Assembly: GCF_002899945.2 (NCBI RefSeq)
Contig: NZ_PPEG02000002.1
Coordinates: 186,001 to 250,000, forward strand
DNA length: 64,000 nt
Reading direction: 5' to 3'
Source: Chryseobacterium viscerum
GTDB lineage: Bacteria > Bacteroidota > Bacteroidia > Flavobacteriales > Weeksellaceae
Both the position numbers and the translations under genes were made by a program. Of this stretch, positions 26,047 to 35,044 are shown piece by piece; position 1 is the stretch's first letter; the number at the start of each line of letters is the position of its first letter. Under the pieces are notes generated by a model. It ran no database searches, was not told where the DNA came from, and was given only the letters and a program-made list of their open reading frames with translations.

Positions 26047-27648
26047 ATGAAAAAACTAAAGTTGTTTTCATTAATAGCATTAAGTTCTACACTTGCATTA
26101 ACCAGCTGTGGCGGATCAGGAACCAGCAAGGGTGGCGGTACCAAAAAATTTGTCAGCAAAACAGGTTGGAAACCAAACGAGAAACAAGGTTGGTTTTTTG
26201 CAGGAAAGCAACAGAAGCAGAAGGGGTGGCCTGGAATGGTATATGTAGAAGGTGGAACTTTTACGATGGGATTAGTGAAAGATGATGTTATGCACGATTG
26301 GAATAACACACCTCGCAGAATGCAGGTAAGTTCATTCTTTATCGGAGAAACTGAAATTACTAACTACGAATACCGCGAATACCTGACATGGTTGAAGTAT
26401 GTATTCCCACCAAGTGACCCGAGTTTTAAGGAGATCTATAACGGTGCTTTACCGGATACCTTATTATGGGACAACAAATTAGCTAGAAACGATTATAACG
26501 AAACGTATTTGCGTTCTCCGGAATTCGATTACTATCCAGTTGTAGGAGTTTCTTGGACACAGGCAAACAGATACTGTGAATGGCTGACAGACAGAGCGAA
26601 CGAAAAAGCTTTGATGCAGTCTGGTATTATTGCTAAAGATTTGTATATCAACGAATCCAATAACCAAGGAGGTACTGCATTCAACATGGATAAATTCAAA
26701 TCGAATGATCCTGAAATGCAAGGATATATTAATGAGAAAAGAATGCAGCAAAAAACTGGTATGAAAACGACAAACCAGAGATTGCTTGCTGCCAACAGAG
26801 CTCCAAATTCTGCAATGGTACAGAAGTTCAGACTTCCTACTGAAGTAGAATGGGAATATGCAGCTCTTGGTATGGCTAAAACCAGAGAATACAACCAATA
26901 CTTAGGTAAAAAACCTGAAATCGAAAGATTAAGAGGTACTAAAGGAAGAGACAGAGGAATGTTCCTTGAAAACTTCAAAATGGGTAAAGGGGATTATTCT
27001 GGTATCTCAGGTTGGAAGAATGATGGTTCTGCACAAACTTCTGATGTAAGAAAATATCCATCTAATGATCTTGGTGTTTATGGTATGTTCGGTAACGTTT
27101 CAGAATGGACTGCTGATGTTTACAGACCTATCATTGATGAGGATTACAGTGATTTCAACTACTATAGAGGAAACATGCCTCAAGCTATCGTAAGAAACGG
27201 TGACGGAACTTATAAAATGATCGACGAAGGTAGTATCAAGTATGATACTTTGGCTGACGGAAGATTAGTGTATAAAGGACTTCCTGGACAATTCGAAAGA
27301 CAGACTATCGCTGACTATAGAAACTATAGAGATGGTGACAGACAATCTTCTTTAGAATATTACAGAGCTTCAGATTCTGCTGCAGGATTTGATATGTACA
27401 ACGCTCCTAAAACAAGTTTCGTTGTAGATGGAACGGGTAGAGTGAAACTACAGAAAGATACTAAAGAAAGAACTTCTGGAATTTCTAACGAGGTTAGAGT
27501 AGTAAAAGGTGGTTCTTGGCAGGATACAGCTTATTGGCTAGACCCGGGACAAAGAAGATATAAAAATCAAAACAGAGCTTATGGTTGGGTAGGATTCCGT
27601 GTTGCACAGGATTCTAGAACGAACGATAAGAGTAGAACTAGAAGATAA
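26047..27648 (+). CDS. gldJ: Gliding motility lipoprotein GldJ
   Basis: The start at 26047 gives a clean lipoprotein signal (LALTSCGGSG, Cys21); the open frame upstream is noncoding. The 533-residue protein carries a formylglycine-generating-enzyme/SUMF1-like domain: MVYVEGGTFTMG, TEITNYEYREYLTWLKYV, LPTEVEWEYAALG, GMFGNVSEWTADVY and VVKGGSWQDTAYWLDP. GldJ is an outer-membrane lipoprotein needed for gliding and T9SS function that stabilises the GldK-GldN apparatus. Its placement opposite porU and ahead of murF matches other Flavobacteriia. Codon use is strikingly uniform compared with neighbours, consistent with high expression. A strong terminator follows. Confidence 0.95.
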   Translation: MKKLKLFSLIALSSTLALTSCGGSGTSKGGGTKKFVSKTGWKPNEKQGWFFAGKQQKQKGWPGMVYVEGGTFTMGLVKDDVMHDWNNTPRRMQVSSFFIGETEITNYEYREYLTWLKYVFPPSDPSFKEIYNGALPDTLLWDNKLARNDYNETYLRSPEFDYYPVVGVSWTQANRYCEWLTDRANEKALMQSGIIAKDLYINESNNQGGTAFNMDKFKSNDPEMQGYINEKRMQQKTGMKTTNQRLLAANRAPNSAMVQKFRLPTEVEWEYAALGMAKTREYNQYLGKKPEIERLRGTKGRDRGMFLENFKMGKGDYSGISGWKNDGSAQTSDVRKYPSNDLGVYGMFGNVSEWTADVYRPIIDEDYSDFNYYRGNMPQAIVRNGDGTYKMIDEGSIKYDTLADGRLVYKGLPGQFERQTIADYRNYRDGDRQSSLEYYRASDSAAGFDMYNAPKTSFVVDGTGRVKLQKDTKERTSGISNEVRVVKGGSWQDTAYWLDPGQRRYKNQNRAYGWVGFRVAQDSRTNDKSRTRR

Positions 27649-27670
27649 TATTTATCAAAAAATACTTATA

Positions 27671-27700
27671 AAAAACCTTCCGGATTTCCGGAAGGTTTTT
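27671..27700 (+). terminator. gldJ terminator
   Basis: A 13-base inverted repeat AAAAACCTTCCGG / CCGGAAGGTTTTT with a 4-base loop, followed by more T's, 22 bases after the gldJ stop. Confidence 0.88.
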
Positions 27701-27804
27701 TTATTTTTGAACCATGAAATCGCTTTGATTAAAAAGTCTAAAATACTCATATAGATTTGGCGATTGCAAATGACTTCTTTAAAAATATATATATATATTT
27801 CCAC

Positions 27805-29076
27805 ATGAATATAGAACAGTTTTATCCTTTATTTCTGCAGGCCGCAAAAGTGACTATTGATAGCAGAAAAATAGCAGAGAATGATATTTTCTTTGCCTTT
27901 TCCGGTGAGAATTTCAATGCGGCTACCTTAGCGGAAAAAGCCATAGATGATGGAGCTTTGGCAGTGATTGTTGAGCTTCCGGAATTTGAAAACAGAGATA
28001 AAAATATTTTCTATGTTCCGTCTACCCTTGAGTTTTTACAGCAGCTCTCTCTCTATCACAGAAGCAGGCTTGCCATTCCTTTTATAGGGCTTACAGGAAG
28101 TAACGGAAAGACTACTACAAAAGAGTTGATTCATGCTGTTCTTTCAGAAAAGTTTAATGTTCAGTATACATTCGGAAACCTGAATAACCATATCGGAGTT
28201 CCTTTGACGATCCTTTCCATTAAGCCTGAACATGAGATGGCCGTCATTGAGATGGGAGCCAATCATCAGAAAGAAATTGAATTTCTGTGTACCATCTCAC
28301 AACCTGATTTCGGATATATTACCAATTTTGGAAAAGCTCATTTAGAAGGATTCGGAGGCTTCGAAGGAGTGATCAAAGGAAAGTCTGAGCTGTATGATTA
28401 TCTTAAAAGTAATCATAAAACTATCGTTGTTAACGAAAATGATCCTATCCAGGTTGAAAAAACGGAAAATTATTCACCGAAAATTACCTTTGGAAAAGAT
28501 GCATCCGATTATAATTTTGAATCTTTTTCGGAAGAACATTTTATAGGATTAACTTATCAGGGAGTAAAAGCTGTTTCAAAACTGACAGGAGAATACAATT
28601 TTACCAATCTTTGTGCAGCTGCAAGTCTAGGACTTCATTTCGGAATCAGTTTTGAGAAAATAAAACATGCTCTGGAATTGTATACGCCTACCAATATGAG
28701 ATCGCAGGTGGTGAAAAAAGAGGGGAGAACCTTGGTTCTGGATACCTATAATGCCAACCCAAGTTCTATGACTGCTTCATTGAATAACTTCATCAGTTTT
28801 GAAGGCCGTAAAACCATTATTATCGGAGATATGCTTGAACTGGGTGATGAAAGTGAGAAAGAGCACCAAAACATCTTAAAACTGTCTCAGGATCTGAATT
28901 TCGATGAAATTATTACGGTAGGAAAGCATTTTAAGGCAGTTAATCCTTCAGATCTTGCTTTTGAAAATACAACAGTATTGATGGAATATTTAAAACAGAA
29001 TAAAATTCAATCTGAAAATATATTGTTGAAAGGATCCAGAGGAATTGCCCTTGAGAAACTGATTGACTTTATTTAG
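27805..29076 (+). CDS. murF: UDP-N-acetylmuramoyl-tripeptide--D-alanyl-D-alanine ligase
   Basis: A 423-residue Mur ligase. The start at 27805 (MNIEQFYPLFLQAAKVTIDS) matches the usual MurF N-terminus. The ATP-binding loop GLTGSNGKTTTKELI is at about residue 93, and the central domain has EMGANHQKEIEFLC and NFGKAHLEGFGG. The C-terminal part with DTYNANPSSMTASLNNF and GDMLELGDESEKEH is diagnostic for MurF. It adds D-Ala-D-Ala to the peptidoglycan precursor in the cytoplasm. It follows gldJ, but the terminator between them and a TAGATTTG -7-like box at 27752-27759 suggest a promoter of its own. Confidence 0.95.
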   Translation: MNIEQFYPLFLQAAKVTIDSRKIAENDIFFAFSGENFNAATLAEKAIDDGALAVIVELPEFENRDKNIFYVPSTLEFLQQLSLYHRSRLAIPFIGLTGSNGKTTTKELIHAVLSEKFNVQYTFGNLNNHIGVPLTILSIKPEHEMAVIEMGANHQKEIEFLCTISQPDFGYITNFGKAHLEGFGGFEGVIKGKSELYDYLKSNHKTIVVNENDPIQVEKTENYSPKITFGKDASDYNFESFSEEHFIGLTYQGVKAVSKLTGEYNFTNLCAAASLGLHFGISFEKIKHALELYTPTNMRSQVVKKEGRTLVLDTYNANPSSMTASLNNFISFEGRKTIIIGDMLELGDESEKEHQNILKLSQDLNFDEIITVGKHFKAVNPSDLAFENTTVLMEYLKQNKIQSENILLKGSRGIALEKLIDFI

Positions 29077-29079
29077 AGT

Positions 29080-29222
29080 CAGGAAGCAGGAAGCTGGGAG
29101 AGGGAAGTTACCGACGACAAGCGAAGAGTTGTTCTCCTTTATTCAACTTTATAATAAATGATCACCGAATGAAGTGGATTGCCGGATAGTAACTTCCGGC
29201 TTCACGCTTCCAACTTCCGGAC
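29080..29222. repeat. Intergenic imperfect inverted repeat, second copy of the 16677-16800 type
   Basis: The left arm CAGGAAGCTGGGAGAGGGAA and GTTACC, and the right arm AGTAACTTCCGGCTTCACGC, TTCCAACTTCC, are imperfect complements that flank about 80 bases of unrelated DNA. The arms match those at 16681-16785. No gene fits in the interval. Confidence 0.55.
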
Positions 29223-29229
29223 CCATCAC

Positions 29230-29838
29230 TTATTTTTTCAAATCCCAGAATTCTTGTACAATGAGTTGAATATTTTTGAATGTGCTCGGAAATACTTCAT
29301 TCTCAATCTGTGATGTCGTTTTCCAGGCTACTTCAGTAATGCCCTCTTCTATTTGAGGCGTGGAAGTGTCTTCTCCATCGAAGTTCATTTCAAACCAATG
29401 GGTGCATTTTAAGATTTTCTCACCATTTCTTTCTATATAAATATGATAGGTGGTATTGATGAACTTTAGAAGTTCAACATCTTTCAGACCGGTTTCTTCT
29501 TCTATTTCACGTACTGCAGACTCTTCTCTGGATTCTCCTTTTTCCATTTTCCCCTTGGGAAGATCCCACTTACCAAGTCTTTTGATGAAAAGAATCTTAC
29601 CTTCAGGATTATTGACAAGACCTCCTGCCGCTTCTATAATTCTGAAAAGCTTTTGGAATTCCTGCCAGATTTCGTCCAAATTCTCACCATATACATTCAG
29701 TTCCTGCACAGAAGTATTCTCCAAAAGATCAAGAGCGATCTCTAAAGTCGTATAATTTTCATACCCAAGCTTTTTTTCAAGTTCTTCAGGATGCTTAGAT
29801 ATTAATAATTTTTTTTCGTTGATAAAAACTTTATACAT
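29230..29838 (-). CDS. NUDIX hydrolase
   Basis: 202 residues. The Nudix box is complete at about residues 100-122: GKMEKGESREESAVREIEEE, then TGL, following KILFIKRLGKWDLPKGK. NUDIX enzymes hydrolyse nucleoside diphosphates linked to another moiety, using a magnesium site on the box Glu residues. The N-terminal 65 residues (MYKVFINEKKLLISKHPEEL) form an extra domain seen in flavobacterial homologues. The substrate cannot be assigned. It is divergent from the SRPBCC gene, 36 bases apart, so their promoters must overlap. Confidence 0.88.
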   Translation of the reverse strand: MYKVFINEKKLLISKHPEELEKKLGYENYTTLEIALDLLENTSVQELNVYGENLDEIWQEFQKLFRIIEAAGGLVNNPEGKILFIKRLGKWDLPKGKMEKGESREESAVREIEEETGLKDVELLKFINTTYHIYIERNGEKILKCTHWFEMNFDGEDTSTPQIEEGITEVAWKTTSQIENEVFPSTFKNIQLIVQEFWDLKK

Positions 29839-29874
29839 TTGTAAGAGTTAAGAATTTAAATACAAAAATAAAAA

Positions 29875-30264
29875 ATGAATTTAGAAGGACGAAAGATTAT
29901 TGTCAATAAATCATCTAAAGAGCTTACCGAATTGCTAAAATCACCTGGAAATTACAAAGATTTTATGCCGGATGGTCTTCAAAAGTTTGAAACAAGAGAT
30001 AACGGATTTAAATTTGGATTACAGGGAATGCCGGAAATCGCGTTAAAAATAGATGAAGTAGATGATCAAAAGGCTGTTTTAAGATCTGCAAGTTCAAGCT
30101 TGGATTTTACATTAACAGCAACTTTAAACCCAATTAGTGAAAACCAGACTGAAGTTCAGATGTTGTTTGAAGGGAAATTTAATCCTTTCATCAAAATGAT
30201 GGTAGAAAAACCATTACAGAACTTTATCAATACGCTTACCGATAAGATCGAAGCTTATAAATAA
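29875..30264 (+). CDS. SRPBCC-fold small protein
   Basis: A 129-residue protein with the length and strand-helix-strand pattern of the SRPBCC/START ligand-binding fold: N-terminal LEGRKIIVNKSSKELTELLK, central FGLQGMPEIALKIDEV, and a long C-terminal helix (FIKMMVEKPLQNFINTLTDK). Flavobacterial homologues are annotated only by fold. It probably binds a hydrophobic ligand in the cytoplasm. A TACATTTG -7-like box (29834-29841) lies 33 bases upstream, inside the 5' end of the NUDIX gene. Confidence 0.72.
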   Translation: MNLEGRKIIVNKSSKELTELLKSPGNYKDFMPDGLQKFETRDNGFKFGLQGMPEIALKIDEVDDQKAVLRSASSSLDFTLTATLNPISENQTEVQMLFEGKFNPFIKMMVEKPLQNFINTLTDKIEAYK

Positions 30265-30294
30265 TAAAAAAACCTTCATTTTTGAAGGTTTTTT
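30265..30294. terminator. Bidirectional terminator between the SRPBCC gene and anmK
   Basis: AACCTTCA / TGAAGGTT stem (30271-30278 / 30283-30290) with a TTTT loop, flanked by A-run and T-run, between two convergent genes. Confidence 0.82.
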
Positions 30295-30315
30295 GTTTTT
30301 TATCAGATGATGTGT

Positions 30316-31359
30316 TTAAACTATGATTCCCGAGCAGTGATCATAGGAGCTTCCTGTGGCGGAAGACAATACATTCACCTCGTTATTTATTTTTAAAACA
30401 CCCATAAAGGCGAAGATCAGAGCTTCCTTATAATCGATGATCTCTTTTTCAGGGATGATAACTTCGGATTTTGTTTTTGCTCTTATTTTTTCAATTAAAA
30501 AAGTATTGTAAGCACCCCCTCCGGTGATAAGGATGTCTTTTATATTGTTCTTATTGATGACATGAGCGATTTGCTGGGCACAATGCTCTGTAAAAGTGGC
30601 TAGGGCATCTAGAATTTCGATATTTTCAAGAGCCGGAAATACATGTTGATTACACCATTCTATTCCTAATGATTTCGGGTGTGATTGCTGATAGAAATCT
30701 AAGTTGTTAAGCTCATTAAGTAAAGCTTGATGTATTTTCCCTTTTTTCGCAAGTTCTCCGTTTTCATCAAAACTTTTATGAAGCTTCTTCGCTAAATGAT
30801 TCAATACAATATTAACAGGAGCAATATCAAAAGCGATCCTTTTTCCGTCTGACTGTAAAGAGATATTGGAAAATCCACCAAGATTCAGACAAGCACTGTA
30901 TTTTGAAAAAAGCAATTCATCACCTATAGGAACCAATGGAGCTCCGTTTCCTTTCATCAGGACATCTTGACTTCTGAAATCATAGATGACAGGTAATCCG
31001 GTTTCCAGATTGATTGCTCTGCCGTCGCCTATCTGCAGTGTAAATTTTCTCTGAGGCTGATGAAAAACGGTATGGCCATGGGATGCGACCAGACTGATAT
31101 TTTCAAGCTGATGGTGATGAATAAATTCCTTAACCTGCTCTCCCAGATAAAAACCATACTCAGAATGCAGTTCCAGTAAGTCTTCAGCAGAAAGATGAAT
31201 GGAGTTTTTGAGTCTGTTTTCCCAATCTTCAGAATAAGGTAATGTCTCGGCTTTCAGGATTTGAAAGGTCCATTTGTCCTGTTTTTCAAATGCTGCAAGA
31301 CAGATATCCAAACCATCCAGACTCGTCCCGGACATCAGTCCAATAGCAAGAGCTTTCAT
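30316..31359 (-). CDS. anmK: Anhydro-N-acetylmuramic acid kinase
   Basis: A 347-residue AnmK: N-terminal phosphate-binding GLMSGTSLDGLDICLAAFEK, then VASHGHTVFHQP, the ATP/sugar-site LNLGGFSNISL with DIAPVNIVLNHLA, and the C-terminal ILITGGGAYNTFLIEKI. It phosphorylates and opens 1,6-anhydroMurNAc released from the cell wall, feeding MurNAc-6-phosphate into recycling. Cytoplasmic. The start lies 11 bases after the lptC stop, so it may be the last gene of the barrel-lptC-anmK transcript. Confidence 0.95.
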   Translation of the reverse strand: MKALAIGLMSGTSLDGLDICLAAFEKQDKWTFQILKAETLPYSEDWENRLKNSIHLSAEDLLELHSEYGFYLGEQVKEFIHHHQLENISLVASHGHTVFHQPQRKFTLQIGDGRAINLETGLPVIYDFRSQDVLMKGNGAPLVPIGDELLFSKYSACLNLGGFSNISLQSDGKRIAFDIAPVNIVLNHLAKKLHKSFDENGELAKKGKIHQALLNELNNLDFYQQSHPKSLGIEWCNQHVFPALENIEILDALATFTEHCAQQIAHVINKNNIKDILITGGGAYNTFLIEKIRAKTKSEVIIPEKEIIDYKEALIFAFMGVLKINNEVNVLSSATGSSYDHCSGIIV

Positions 31360-31370
31360 TCTTTTTGGAT

Positions 31371-31961
31371 TTATTTTTTATTCTCGGAAATTCTTTTTGA
31401 ACTGAAATCTCCGGAGTTGTTATAGAACGTATATTCGGAAAAATCATCTTTAGCAGTCATTCCATTGGCACCCACCAGAGTAGAGCCGTCTTCCATGGTG
31501 ACATACACCGTATCTTTAGTATAGATTCTGTTCTTTCTTTGATCCCAATAAATACTCTGCATCGCAAATCTCTGTCCTTCATTGGTTTTTATTCTTACAT
31601 CACCTTTGGCTTCGTAGAATTTTTTGTATTCAAAGATTCGGGCGTATTTGGCTGTAATCCTTCCCGGAACTTTTGGTTTCTTTTTATCAAAGAACTCGAT
31701 ATCAATTCCTTTTCTGGCTACAACATACGGGCTGTCAATAAGCTCATACTTTTCAATGATCGGTGCTTTGGCTTTTAAAGTGACAAAACCAGAGTCGCGT
31801 TGTATAATATTGGCGTTGTTGATAATCTGTGAAGGGAAGTTTTTACTTTGACTGCCATTTCTTTTGGTAAGATCCTCTTCACAGGATGTCAATATAAAAA
31901 ATATAGCACAACTAAAAAGGCATGCTATATTTTTATATGATATTTTTTCTGAAAAATTCAT
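31371..31961 (-). CDS. lptC: LPS export ABC transporter periplasmic protein LptC
   Basis: The start MNFSEKISYKN at 31961 leaves one base after the upstream stop, so translation is probably coupled. The 196-residue protein has an N-terminal hydrophobic segment ending in FILTSCEED, so it may be a lipoprotein instead of having a plain anchor. The body follows the LptC/OstA beta-jellyroll pattern: VARKGIDIEFFDKKKPKVPG, ITAKYARIFEYKKFYEAKGD and GANGMTAKDDFSEYTFYNN. LptC bridges the LptB2FG transporter and LptA in LPS export. The usual partner genes are not adjacent. Confidence 0.85.
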   Translation of the reverse strand: MNFSEKISYKNIACLFSCAIFFILTSCEEDLTKRNGSQSKNFPSQIINNANIIQRDSGFVTLKAKAPIIEKYELIDSPYVVARKGIDIEFFDKKKPKVPGRITAKYARIFEYKKFYEAKGDVRIKTNEGQRFAMQSIYWDQRKNRIYTKDTVYVTMEDGSTLVGANGMTAKDDFSEYTFYNNSGDFSSKRISENKK

Positions 31962-31962
31962 T

Positions 31963-33276
31963 CTAGTTATAAAGAGTCTTTCTGAACCATTTATCAGCAA
32001 AATTAAAGCCGATTTTCAGGTTGATGAAATTCTGATTGATCAGGTTGTTGCTAAGAGTTCCTCTTTTTCCAACTTCTACTCCTATTTCAAGACCACTCAT
32101 TCTGGTGATACTGCTGTTTTTGAATGGAAGCATTACCCCTCCGGAGATACCGAATTTATTGATGCTCGTTCCATCCAGGTTAAGATTTCCTCTTTCATAG
32201 AAAGCCCCATATCTGTAGACTACCCTTGAGAAGTAGCTTCTGAAGTTGTTATAGTTAGGAAGGTACCATCCACCGGCAGAAATTCTGTAGGTATCCTGGA
32301 AATCAAAAGTTTTACCAAAATATGCGATGTTTTCTCCTTTTTTATAATCAACCTGTCCAGATACAAACCAATGGTTTTCACTTCCATATCCAACCCCTAC
32401 AGAGGCCTGTAATGGAAGAAGGTTTTTAGATTTTGTATCCTGTTGTTCTATAATTGTTTCTGACCCGTTAACCTTTGTCGTTTCCTGAGTATCAGCATAT
32501 CTGTAGGTACTGTTGATGTACTCAGTAGTCATATTACTCGTGTTACCAAATGTAGCAGTAGCTCCTACTGTAAACTTCTTGTCAGTACGTGTATTTAAAG
32601 TCTGATAACTTGTACCAAGGGTAAAGTTAAAGTTTCTGATTCTGTTTTTCGTCTGATAACCATTCACATATTCCCCAGCATAACTACCAGTGGCAGCATT
32701 ATAAGCACGGAACTCGTTAAGGTCACTAAGATCTCCAAAATAAAGGTTAGCTCTTGCTCCCACAGAAAGTTCCTGATTGATTTTATAAGAAACAGCTACC
32801 TGTGCGGTGTTCAAAGTTCCGCTTCCTTTAAAGTTATTTCTATAAAGAGGAGTCTTATCTTCAGCAAACTGTTCCGTTACGATATCGTAGCTTTTAGAAC
32901 TGTATGGCTGATAAGAAATTCCCATTTTTACTTTTGAAGATAACGGAAATGCCAACGAAATACTGGAAAGGTACGTAGAATGCTTTGTAGATTTCATATC
33001 GTTAAAGTTCGATTTGAAATAATTGTTTTCATTGGTAGCCTCCAATCTGATACTCGTAAGTTCGAAATTGGCATTGTTCGCCGGGTTGGCAAAATTGAAA
33101 CTACTGGTAAAATCACTGATAAAAGCAGTGGATATACCTCCCATAGAAGCAGTTTCGATCGTATTATCATATTTCACATCTCCAATTCCATAAGTTGCAT
33201 AAGGTGAGTTGCTTAGACTCTGTGCATTCAGAAAATATCCAACTGATATGAATGATACTACAAAGATTTTTTTCAT
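31963..33276 (-). CDS. Outer-membrane beta-barrel protein (FadL/PorV-like)
   Basis: A 437-residue protein with a signal peptide (ending FLNAQ). The N-terminal segment NSPYATYGIGDVKYDNTIET, followed by ASMGGISTAF and NFANPANNANF, resembles the plug region of FadL/OmpP1 and PorV-type barrels. Alternating beta strands continue to the end, closing with FADKWFRKTLYN. Such barrels move hydrophobic molecules or act as secretion accessories. The single-base spacing to lptC suggests a link with outer-membrane biogenesis, but this is inference. Confidence 0.7.
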   Translation of the reverse strand: MKKIFVVSFISVGYFLNAQSLSNSPYATYGIGDVKYDNTIETASMGGISTAFISDFTSSFNFANPANNANFELTSIRLEATNENNYFKSNFNDMKSTKHSTYLSSISLAFPLSSKVKMGISYQPYSSKSYDIVTEQFAEDKTPLYRNNFKGSGTLNTAQVAVSYKINQELSVGARANLYFGDLSDLNEFRAYNAATGSYAGEYVNGYQTKNRIRNFNFTLGTSYQTLNTRTDKKFTVGATATFGNTSNMTTEYINSTYRYADTQETTKVNGSETIIEQQDTKSKNLLPLQASVGVGYGSENHWFVSGQVDYKKGENIAYFGKTFDFQDTYRISAGGWYLPNYNNFRSYFSRVVYRYGAFYERGNLNLDGTSINKFGISGGVMLPFKNSSITRMSGLEIGVEVGKRGTLSNNLINQNFINLKIGFNFADKWFRKTLYN

Positions 33277-33419
33277 TCTTTATTTTTAAAATAATGCGCA
33301 AATATCTTAAATATTAATGAATTGTAAAAATTATATGTGGTTAAAGTTTGTTAAGGGCCTTCCTTTAAAAGAAAAATGCAAATTTTTATCAATAAAAATA
33401 GTAATTCTGCTATACAAAA

Positions 33420-33445
33420 AAGACTGTTCTATGATGAACAGTCTT
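33420..33445. terminator. Terminator downstream of the aldehyde dehydrogenase gene
   Basis: A 10-base inverted repeat AAGACTGTTC / GAACAGTCTT around a 6-base loop, preceded by A's on the forward strand, 27 bases past the reverse-strand stop at 33473. Confidence 0.75.
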
Positions 33446-33472
33446 GGTTTATACAGAGTATTATCTCTATTA

Positions 33473-34792
33473 TTATTTTACCTGAAGAACAGAACGGCTG
33501 TGGCTAAAACTTTCAAAGCTGAATTTGCCATGATATTTTCCCATTCCTGAAGTTCCTACCCCTCCAAAAGGTAAATAGTGAGAACCAACATGGATGATGG
33601 TACTGTTGATTTCCGCATCTCCGCTTGTCGTATGATTGAGAACATAATCTGCAAACTCCTGATTTTCCGTGAAAACATATAAAGCCAACGGTTTAGGACG
33701 ATTATTGATTTCTTCCAAAGCCTCTTCAATGTCATTATACGTCATAATAGGAAGGATAGGACCAAAAATTTCCTGCTGCATAATCTGATCATCCCAGGTA
33801 ACATTATCCATTACAGTTGCTTCAAAATGACGGGTTTCAATATCATAATGCCCTCCATAGATCACCTTTTCAGGAGCTGCTTCCAGGTAACCTGCAAGGT
33901 GCTTAATCTGGTTTTGACTTACAATTTTTCCGATTTTCCCTAAAGAGTTACCTTCATAAGTGGTTTCTAAATTTGCTTTAAACTTTTCGATAAATGCATC
34001 TTTTATAGATTCATGGATATAAATATAGTCCGGAGCAACACACGTCTGACCGCAATTGATCCATTTTCCATAGGATATTCTTGCTACTGCTTTATCCAGA
34101 TCTGCATCCTTATGAACAATAGTAGGAGATTTTCCTCCAAGTTCCAGAGCCAAAGGGATTAATTGCTCTGCAGCAGCTTTCATGACGATTTTTCCAACAT
34201 TCGGACTTCCTGTAAAGAAGATATAATCAAAAGGAAAGCTCAATAAGAGGGTGTTTTCCTCAATAGCTCCCTGAATAACTGTAACATAAGACTCGTCAAA
34301 AGATTCATTGACAATTTGCTCAAGAACTTTTGCCACGTGAGGGGTATTTTCCGAAGGTTTTATAATAGCCGTATTTCCTGCAATCAGTGCTCCGATAAGC
34401 GGACTGAAAGTCAGCTGAACAGGGTAGTTGAATGGGCCAATAATATAAGTAACGCCGTAAGGTTGATAGGTTATCTTGCTCTCAACTTCTGCTCCTGATG
34501 GATGTGGTTTTGAAAGCACCGGAGTCGGTTTTGCCCACTCATCAATATTCTCAAGAAGATAATCAAGTTCACTGATAACAATTTGAATTTCCACATATTC
34601 TGCTTCCTTTCTGCTTTTCCCCAAATCGATGGATAAAGCTTCACAAAGATCATCCGTATGCTGTAAAAATACTTCACGGAATTTTCTTAACTGGGTCTTT
34701 CTGAATTCAATATCTTTAGTCTGATTCGTTTTGAAAAAAGCCTTCTGTTCCTGAAATACACTTTTGATTTTTTGTTCTAAATCTTTATTCAT
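33473..34792 (-). CDS. Aldehyde dehydrogenase (class 3-like, NAD(P)-dependent)
   Basis: 439 residues, the short form of the ALDH superfamily. The cofactor-binding VTYIIGPFNYPVQLTFSPLI, FFTGSPNVGKIVMKAAA, the general base in LALELGGKSPTIV and the catalytic Cys in NCGQTCVAPDYI are all present. The C-terminus LPFGGVGTSGMGKYHGKFS is typical of fatty-aldehyde (ALDH3) enzymes, which oxidise medium- and long-chain aldehydes to acids. Cytoplasmic. A TATATTTG -7 box lies on the reverse strand (34868-34861) with a TTG 22 bases upstream of it. The gene is monocistronic. Confidence 0.92.
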   Translation of the reverse strand: MNKDLEQKIKSVFQEQKAFFKTNQTKDIEFRKTQLRKFREVFLQHTDDLCEALSIDLGKSRKEAEYVEIQIVISELDYLLENIDEWAKPTPVLSKPHPSGAEVESKITYQPYGVTYIIGPFNYPVQLTFSPLIGALIAGNTAIIKPSENTPHVAKVLEQIVNESFDESYVTVIQGAIEENTLLLSFPFDYIFFTGSPNVGKIVMKAAAEQLIPLALELGGKSPTIVHKDADLDKAVARISYGKWINCGQTCVAPDYIYIHESIKDAFIEKFKANLETTYEGNSLGKIGKIVSQNQIKHLAGYLEAAPEKVIYGGHYDIETRHFEATVMDNVTWDDQIMQQEIFGPILPIMTYNDIEEALEEINNRPKPLALYVFTENQEFADYVLNHTTSGDAEINSTIIHVGSHYLPFGGVGTSGMGKYHGKFSFESFSHSRSVLQVK

Positions 34793-34860
34793 TGGTTGAT
34801 GATTTTACTATTAAGGTATAATTTGATATGGTAATGTAATTTACGAGAAATTTTACTTTA

Positions 34861-34893
34861 CAAATATATTGGATAAAATTAAATCTTACACAA
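34861..34893 (-). promoter_or_regulatory. Likely promoter of the aldehyde dehydrogenase gene
   Basis: On the reverse strand, TTG (34893-34891), a 22-base spacer and TATATTTG (34868-34861). The spacer is slightly longer than the usual 19-20. The ATG is about 69 bases downstream. The rest of 34793-35044 is AT-rich with no gene. Confidence 0.45.
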
Positions 34894-35044
34894 TTTAATT
34901 TTTAATTTTATTCTAATAAGATTATTGATATTTCCTATCATATAATAGATATTCTGAACCTTCCGGAATTGATGATCTAGAGTTTTATGCATTTTAAGCA
35001 GACTTAATTTTATAAATTGAGATAAGATTTTTTATCTTTGAAAC

